A stretch of DNA of 64,000 nucleotides, taken from NCBI RefSeq assembly GCF_003003235.1, contig NZ_PVUE01000005.1:62001-126000 (forward strand). Direction: 5' to 3'. The notes below the pieces were generated by a model that did no database searches, was not told where the DNA came from, and saw nothing but the letters and a program-made list of their open reading frames with translations. Below, one piece after another: positions 60,362 to 64,000 of this stretch (position 1 is the stretch's first letter; the number at the start of each line of letters is the position of its first letter). The position numbers and the translations under genes were made by a program. This DNA comes from Antricoccus suffuscus. Its GTDB lineage: Bacteria; Actinomycetota; Actinomycetes; Mycobacteriales; Antricoccaceae.

Positions 60362-61837
60362 ATGCGTGTTAATTCACGTCGTTCCCACACGCCCACCAGG
60401 CGACGAATGGCGCTCGTTCGCCTACTTACCGGCGCGATGGGGTTGGCACTCGTCGGCAGCGCTGCAATGGCCACATCGCACCAAAGTAGCGATGCGTACG
60501 CAGAGTCGCCAACCAATCAAACCATCTGGCAAGGCAACCCGACGCCGAAGAACCCGGCAGACAGCGATACGTCCTCGGTCGAACTAGGAACTGTTTTTGC
60601 GAGCAGCGAGAACGGGACAGTATCCGGAATCCAGTTCTACAAATCTGCCCAGAACACGGGCACTCATACCGGGAAACTCTGGAATTCAGATGGTAAGCAG
60701 ATCGCATCAGTCACCTTCAACGGCGAGACGGCAAGTGGCTGGCAAACAGCGTCGCTGTCCTCGCCAGTCGCCGTAGCGAAGGGTCAGAAGTACACGGTCT
60801 CGTACAACGCGCCGAACGGCCAATACGCCGATGACACCGGCGTCCTCTCACCCGGTAAGACCATTACCTCTGGCAGCCTGACTGCATACAGCGGTGTCTA
60901 CACGTACGGCGCCGGGATGCCGAACCAAACCTGGATGGATTCCAGCTACTACGTTGACGTTGTTTTCAAGGCCGGTGAAGCTGCTACCCCGCCTGCGACT
61001 ACCACTCCCGTGGATCCAGTCGTGACCGACCCGGCACCGGGAACCGATCCGCCGCCACCGGCGACTACCAGTTTCCCCGGCCCTTCGAATACGGGTGTTC
61101 CTGCAGGCGTCGCGCTGACCCCTTACAGCGGACCATGCACGATCACGACGCCAAATACGGTTATTGATGCGAAGGCAATCAGTTGTGATCTAGTGATCGC
61201 CGCTCCTAATGTCCAGATCTCACGCAGCACCACAAAACACATTGACTCGGATAGCGACTCGGCCTCCGTATCGATTACGGACTCCGAAGTCGACGGCGGT
61301 ACCTCAGAGACCCCAGCTGTCGGGTACAGCAACATCACGATGAAGCGCGTAAATGTGCACGGCGCACGCGTCTCGGTATTGTGCGGTTCAAACTGCTCGA
61401 TATCTGATTCATGGTTGCACAGCCAGTACATGGCGCCCGGTTCGGACTGGCATGTCAATGGCTACGTGAGCAACGGCGGGTCGAACGTTCTCGTTCAGCA
61501 CAACACCATCGCTTGTGACGTCCAAGACAATAGCAACGGGGGCGGATGCACGGGTCCGGCTGCTTCGTTCGGAGACTTCGCACCGCTCAGCAACATTACG
61601 TACGACAATAATCTGTTTGTTGCCTCGCCCGGAGGCTATTGTCTTGCCGCTGGTCTCAACCCCAGCAAACCCTACGGCAGCAACCCGACCGGAATCGTAG
61701 TGACCAATAACGTGTTCCAACGCGGAAATAACGGAAAGTGCGGCGCATTTGGAGCCGCGACATCGTTCCCCGCAGGCGGTAGTGGGAACGTTTGGTCCAA
61801 CAACAGTTGGGATGATGGCAAGATCCTCAACCCTTAA
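60362..61837 (+). CDS. Secreted DUF4082 plus beta-helix-like protein
   Basis: A 491-residue exported protein: signal peptide (hydrophobic about 17-37, cleavage near AYA), one DUF4082 domain at about 52-205 (TIWQGNPTPKN, GIQFYKSAQNTGTH, YYVDVVFK), a Pro/Thr-rich linker, and from about 240 to the end a beta-helix domain closely related to that of the preceding protein (VNVHGARVSVLCGSNC, GGGCTGPAASFGDFAPL shared). GGAG upstream of ATG 60362 supports the start. The DUF4082 domain links it to the 1610-residue protein of the same locus. It ends at a strong terminator. Confidence 0.88.
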   Translation: MRVNSRRSHTPTRRRMALVRLLTGAMGLALVGSAAMATSHQSSDAYAESPTNQTIWQGNPTPKNPADSDTSSVELGTVFASSENGTVSGIQFYKSAQNTGTHTGKLWNSDGKQIASVTFNGETASGWQTASLSSPVAVAKGQKYTVSYNAPNGQYADDTGVLSPGKTITSGSLTAYSGVYTYGAGMPNQTWMDSSYYVDVVFKAGEAATPPATTTPVDPVVTDPAPGTDPPPPATTSFPGPSNTGVPAGVALTPYSGPCTITTPNTVIDAKAISCDLVIAAPNVQISRSTTKHIDSDSDSASVSITDSEVDGGTSETPAVGYSNITMKRVNVHGARVSVLCGSNCSISDSWLHSQYMAPGSDWHVNGYVSNGGSNVLVQHNTIACDVQDNSNGGGCTGPAASFGDFAPLSNITYDNNLFVASPGGYCLAAGLNPSKPYGSNPTGIVVTNNVFQRGNNGKCGAFGAATSFPAGGSGNVWSNNSWDDGKILNP

Positions 61838-61884
61838 GATTCATCGATTCCCAACCATCAAATTAGGCGTCGAACATTGCACGC

Positions 61885-61926
61885 GAGGCGGCGTCTCCAG
61901 CCCCAAATTGCTGGAGATGTCGCCTC
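61885..61926 (+). terminator. Terminator of the surface-protein operon
   Basis: 17-nt arms (61885-61901 and 61910-61926) with two G-T pairs and an eight-base loop, 48 bp after the stop codon. Confidence 0.75.
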
Positions 61927-62023
61927 GATCACTACCATGCGCGTCTGATTACTGGTTCTCGACGCCAAATTCGGACTCAAAATAACTGCAGCTATTTTAG
62001 AAATGTCTTATCCCTAGAATTCC

Positions 62024-63289
62024 TCACCTGTTATTGCCCCCACTATCGGCAATACTTTGTAATTCCGGACTGGGCGGTCCATAAACTTCATCCTCGACAA
62101 TTCTGACCACATCGGCCTGCGCCGGTCGCCACATGTCGCCTCTGACACTGGATGCCGCCTGCAACGCACGCGCCTCAATTGCCTCGGCTTCGACCAGTGC
62201 GCAAAGTGCGTCTGCGATGGCTCCCGGCGTCGGCTTCGCCCACGACGCGAACTCACTTGGTAGATCCGCGCGCGCGTAAGGCGAGTCGTTTACGACTGGA
62301 ATCGTGCCGGCTGCGAGCATTTCTTCGGCTACAAGCGAGATATTCGTAAACGACATCGCTATTCCGGCAATTGTTTTGTTGTAGAGTTCATTCAATTGGG
62401 CAGGGGTGAGTCGCCCATGATTCGTCACAGGAAACGGCAAATCGACCGTTTTCTGCCCGTATACGTGAATCTCCTGCTCCGGATGACGCTGATGAAATTT
62501 CTCCAATGCCAACGTGCCGAGTAAATAGCCGCGGCGCGCATTTACTGGACGGGTATAGAAGACGACACCTGAACGCGATTGCGGTCCCAGATGCCGATAC
62601 ACGTTTGTATCACATCCAAATTCGGTAACATCCGCATCGACTCCCACTTCCGAGCGGAGGAGGTCTCCTACCATTCGACCCAACGCTATGCATCGAAATC
62701 CGAATCTGTACGTATCTTCTGCCAAGGCATATTCGGAACCTCGAGCGTAAAAATACGGTTCATAGTCTTGGACGAAGTAGAGCCGACGCATCGCCTGGGT
62801 TCCTGCGCTAGCCAGGACATGCGCTGATGGCCAACCCGTCGCAATGCATGCATCAACGCCTCGGATTCCTCCAGCGACGTCTACGACCTCCGATCGGACG
62901 TCGGGCCACCCTTCACGGACGATACGTTCGTGGTGACGCACGTCGCCGCCAAATCGGTCGTGCAGAAAGAGTACGGTCGCGTGGCCGGCTTCCTCAAGCG
63001 CCTGGATCATGCGAAACATGGTCGTGTGACCGCCCGATCCGAGGCTTGGCGGCGTACATATCCACCCGATCCGCAGGCGGCTTCCACGGGCAGGACGGAC
63101 ATCAGGAGCAGCTAGCCGCAACCGTGTTGAATCTGCTATGTCCCTGACGTCAAGCGGAACCTCAAGTTCAGATGCCCCTAACGTCTGATAGGCGAAGCGG
63201 GCGGCCCTCTGTGCAGCCGCCCGCGCACCTTGCTGTCGAAGCGTGCGGCTTCCTACTGCGAGCATATGAAAGGCACGCGAGGTCGACAT
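62024..63289 (-). CDS. Glycosyltransferase (WsaF-like rhamnosyltransferase)
   Basis: A 421-residue GT-B type transferase. An N-terminal helical region is followed by RIGWICTPPSLGSGGHTTMFRMIQALEEAG, as in WsaF-like rhamnan transferases, and a C-terminal site with HGRLTPAQLNELYNKTIAGIAMSFTNISLVAEEMLAAG, where the acidic pair Glu-Glu sits in the usual E-x7-E place. It is encoded eight bases downstream of an aminotransferase on the same strand, suggesting amino-sugar or rhamnose-containing glycan assembly. Confidence 0.85.
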   Translation of the reverse strand: MSTSRAFHMLAVGSRTLRQQGARAAAQRAARFAYQTLGASELEVPLDVRDIADSTRLRLAAPDVRPARGSRLRIGWICTPPSLGSGGHTTMFRMIQALEEAGHATVLFLHDRFGGDVRHHERIVREGWPDVRSEVVDVAGGIRGVDACIATGWPSAHVLASAGTQAMRRLYFVQDYEPYFYARGSEYALAEDTYRFGFRCIALGRMVGDLLRSEVGVDADVTEFGCDTNVYRHLGPQSRSGVVFYTRPVNARRGYLLGTLALEKFHQRHPEQEIHVYGQKTVDLPFPVTNHGRLTPAQLNELYNKTIAGIAMSFTNISLVAEEMLAAGTIPVVNDSPYARADLPSEFASWAKPTPGAIADALCALVEAEAIEARALQAASSVRGDMWRPAQADVVRIVEDEVYGPPSPELQSIADSGGNNR

Positions 63290-63297
63290 CGTTGTTC

Positions 63298-64000
63298 CTA
63301 ACGGCCACGTTGATTAGAGGCTGCCGGCTCGAGCGCACTGACCTTCACGACCGCGACTCGTACAGCGTCGGCGACACGCAGTTGTTGCTCCTCCGTAATA
63401 CCAGGAAATAGCGGTAGTGAGACGATCCGTCCGGATGCGCGTTCTGAGACCGGAAAATCGCCAGTGCTGTAGCCGAGATGAGCGAACGCCGGAACCGAGT
63501 GAACAGGGGCCGGATAGTGAATGCCCGCGCCGATTCCGGCTCCGTTCAACTCGGCGAGGACGCGGTCCCGATCGTCGACCGCGACGACATACAAATGCCA
63601 GACATGCTCATTACCCGGTGCCGTGACCGGAAGGTCAACTCCCTGTACGTCGGCCAAAAGCTCGGTATAGAAGGCAGCTGCGGCGCGGCGTTCGTCGTTC
63701 CAGTCATCGAGCACCGCCAACTTTGCGGAAAGCACAACCGCTTGAAGGCTGTCGAGCCGCGAGTTGAACCCGAAATGCTCATGTTCATACTTCCGGATTC
63801 CACCGTGGTTACGGACTGCCTGGAGTCGCTCTGCAACCGCCTGATCGGAGGTGAGCACCGCGCCCGCATCGCCATATGCCCCAAGATTCTTTCCGGGATA
63901 AAAGCTCGTGGCCGCAGCCTGCCCAAATGATCCTGAACGTTGCCCGTTCTGCCTCGCGCCTTGCGACTGGGCCGCATCTTCGATCAAAATTACGTCAGGC
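63298..64000 (-). CDS. DegT/DnrJ/EryC1 family sugar aminotransferase (5' end cut by window)
   Basis: The C-terminal 234 codons of a PLP-dependent sugar aminotransferase; the frame continues past the right edge. The PLP lysine lies in SFYPGKNLGAYGDAGA, and IRKYEHEHFGFNSRLDSLQAVVL plus LPLFPGITEEQQ are typical. The enzyme makes an amino sugar nucleotide used by nearby glycosyltransferases. It overlaps no other gene and is eight bases before the WsaF-like gene. Confidence 0.93.
   Translation of the reverse strand, partial: PDVILIEDAAQSQGARQNGQRSGSFGQAAATSFYPGKNLGAYGDAGAVLTSDQAVAERLQAVRNHGGIRKYEHEHFGFNSRLDSLQAVVLSAKLAVLDDWNDERRAAAAFYTELLADVQGVDLPVTAPGNEHVWHLYVVAVDDRDRVLAELNGAGIGAGIHYPAPVHSVPAFAHLGYSTGDFPVSERASGRIVSLPLFPGITEEQQLRVADAVRVAVVKVSALEPAASNQRGR

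Overview
The window is chromosomal DNA from a high-GC actinobacterium. The signs are an IdeR/DtxR-type iron box ahead of a siderophore-interacting protein, a SipW-type exported-protein cluster, CaiB-type racemase, FadD-like ligases and PaaI-type thioesterase genes, frequent GTG/TTG starts, and terminators that are strong stems without T-tracts. I cannot name the genus from sequence alone. No rRNA, CRISPR array, prophage or insertion sequence was recognised.

Layout. (1) 0-17 kb is a mixed housekeeping/catabolic stretch: a truncated lactonase-like gene, an alkB-tag DNA alkylation repair pair, a flavin disulfide oxidoreductase, an XRE-cupin regulator divergent from a TrxR-like/methyltransferase pair, an NAD-epimerase-like gene divergent from a TetR gene with two near-identical operators between them, a PAP2 phosphatase, tRNA-Lys, an RGG-tailed DEAD-box helicase, an acyl-CoA synthetase, an alpha-methylacyl-CoA racemase homologue and a membrane metallophosphoesterase. 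(2) 16.8-17.25 kb holds tRNA-Glu, tRNA-Asp and tRNA-Phe, closed by a strong hairpin. (3) 17-31 kb holds a frameshifted DHFR-like gene, an HSP90-like ATPase paired with a helical-repeat protein, SDR enzymes, an iron-box-controlled siderophore-interacting protein, enoyl-CoA hydratase, rhodanese, amidase, a sedolisin-like peptidase and a lipoprotein. (4) 31.5-35 kb holds a Doc/ribbon-helix-helix toxin-antitoxin pair and a three-gene cluster of two SipW-type exported proteins plus a SipW-type signal peptidase. Two 48-bp direct repeats flank this exported-protein cluster. (5) 35.3-42.5 kb is an aromatic catabolism locus: pobA, an amidohydrolase and a CoA ligase are divergent from a MarR regulator and pcaHGBC, covering 4-hydroxybenzoate to protocatechuate to beta-ketoadipate enol-lactone. 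(6) 42.5-64 kb is a cell-surface locus: a 1610-residue Tat-exported protein with four DUF4082 domains, glycosyltransferases, a Wzz-like protein, an O-antigen-ligase-like protein, a polysaccharide deacetylase, and a compact GNAT-like / AMP-ligase / PLP decarboxylase / acyl carrier protein module. That module resembles the exosortase-A-associated accessory module of Gram-negative bacteria, but no exosortase is present in the window. Two paralogous secreted beta-helix-like proteins follow, one carrying a DUF4082 domain.

The most interesting items are the ligase-decarboxylase-ACP module with its two secreted beta-helix paralogues; the signal peptidase that carries its own SipW-substrate-like motif; the repeats that bracket that cluster; the HSP90/helical-repeat pair; and a Tag glycosylase that has lost its zinc ligands. 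Intergenic DNA also carries short tandem repeats of 22-bp period built on an ATCCGT core, and several long perfect hairpins.
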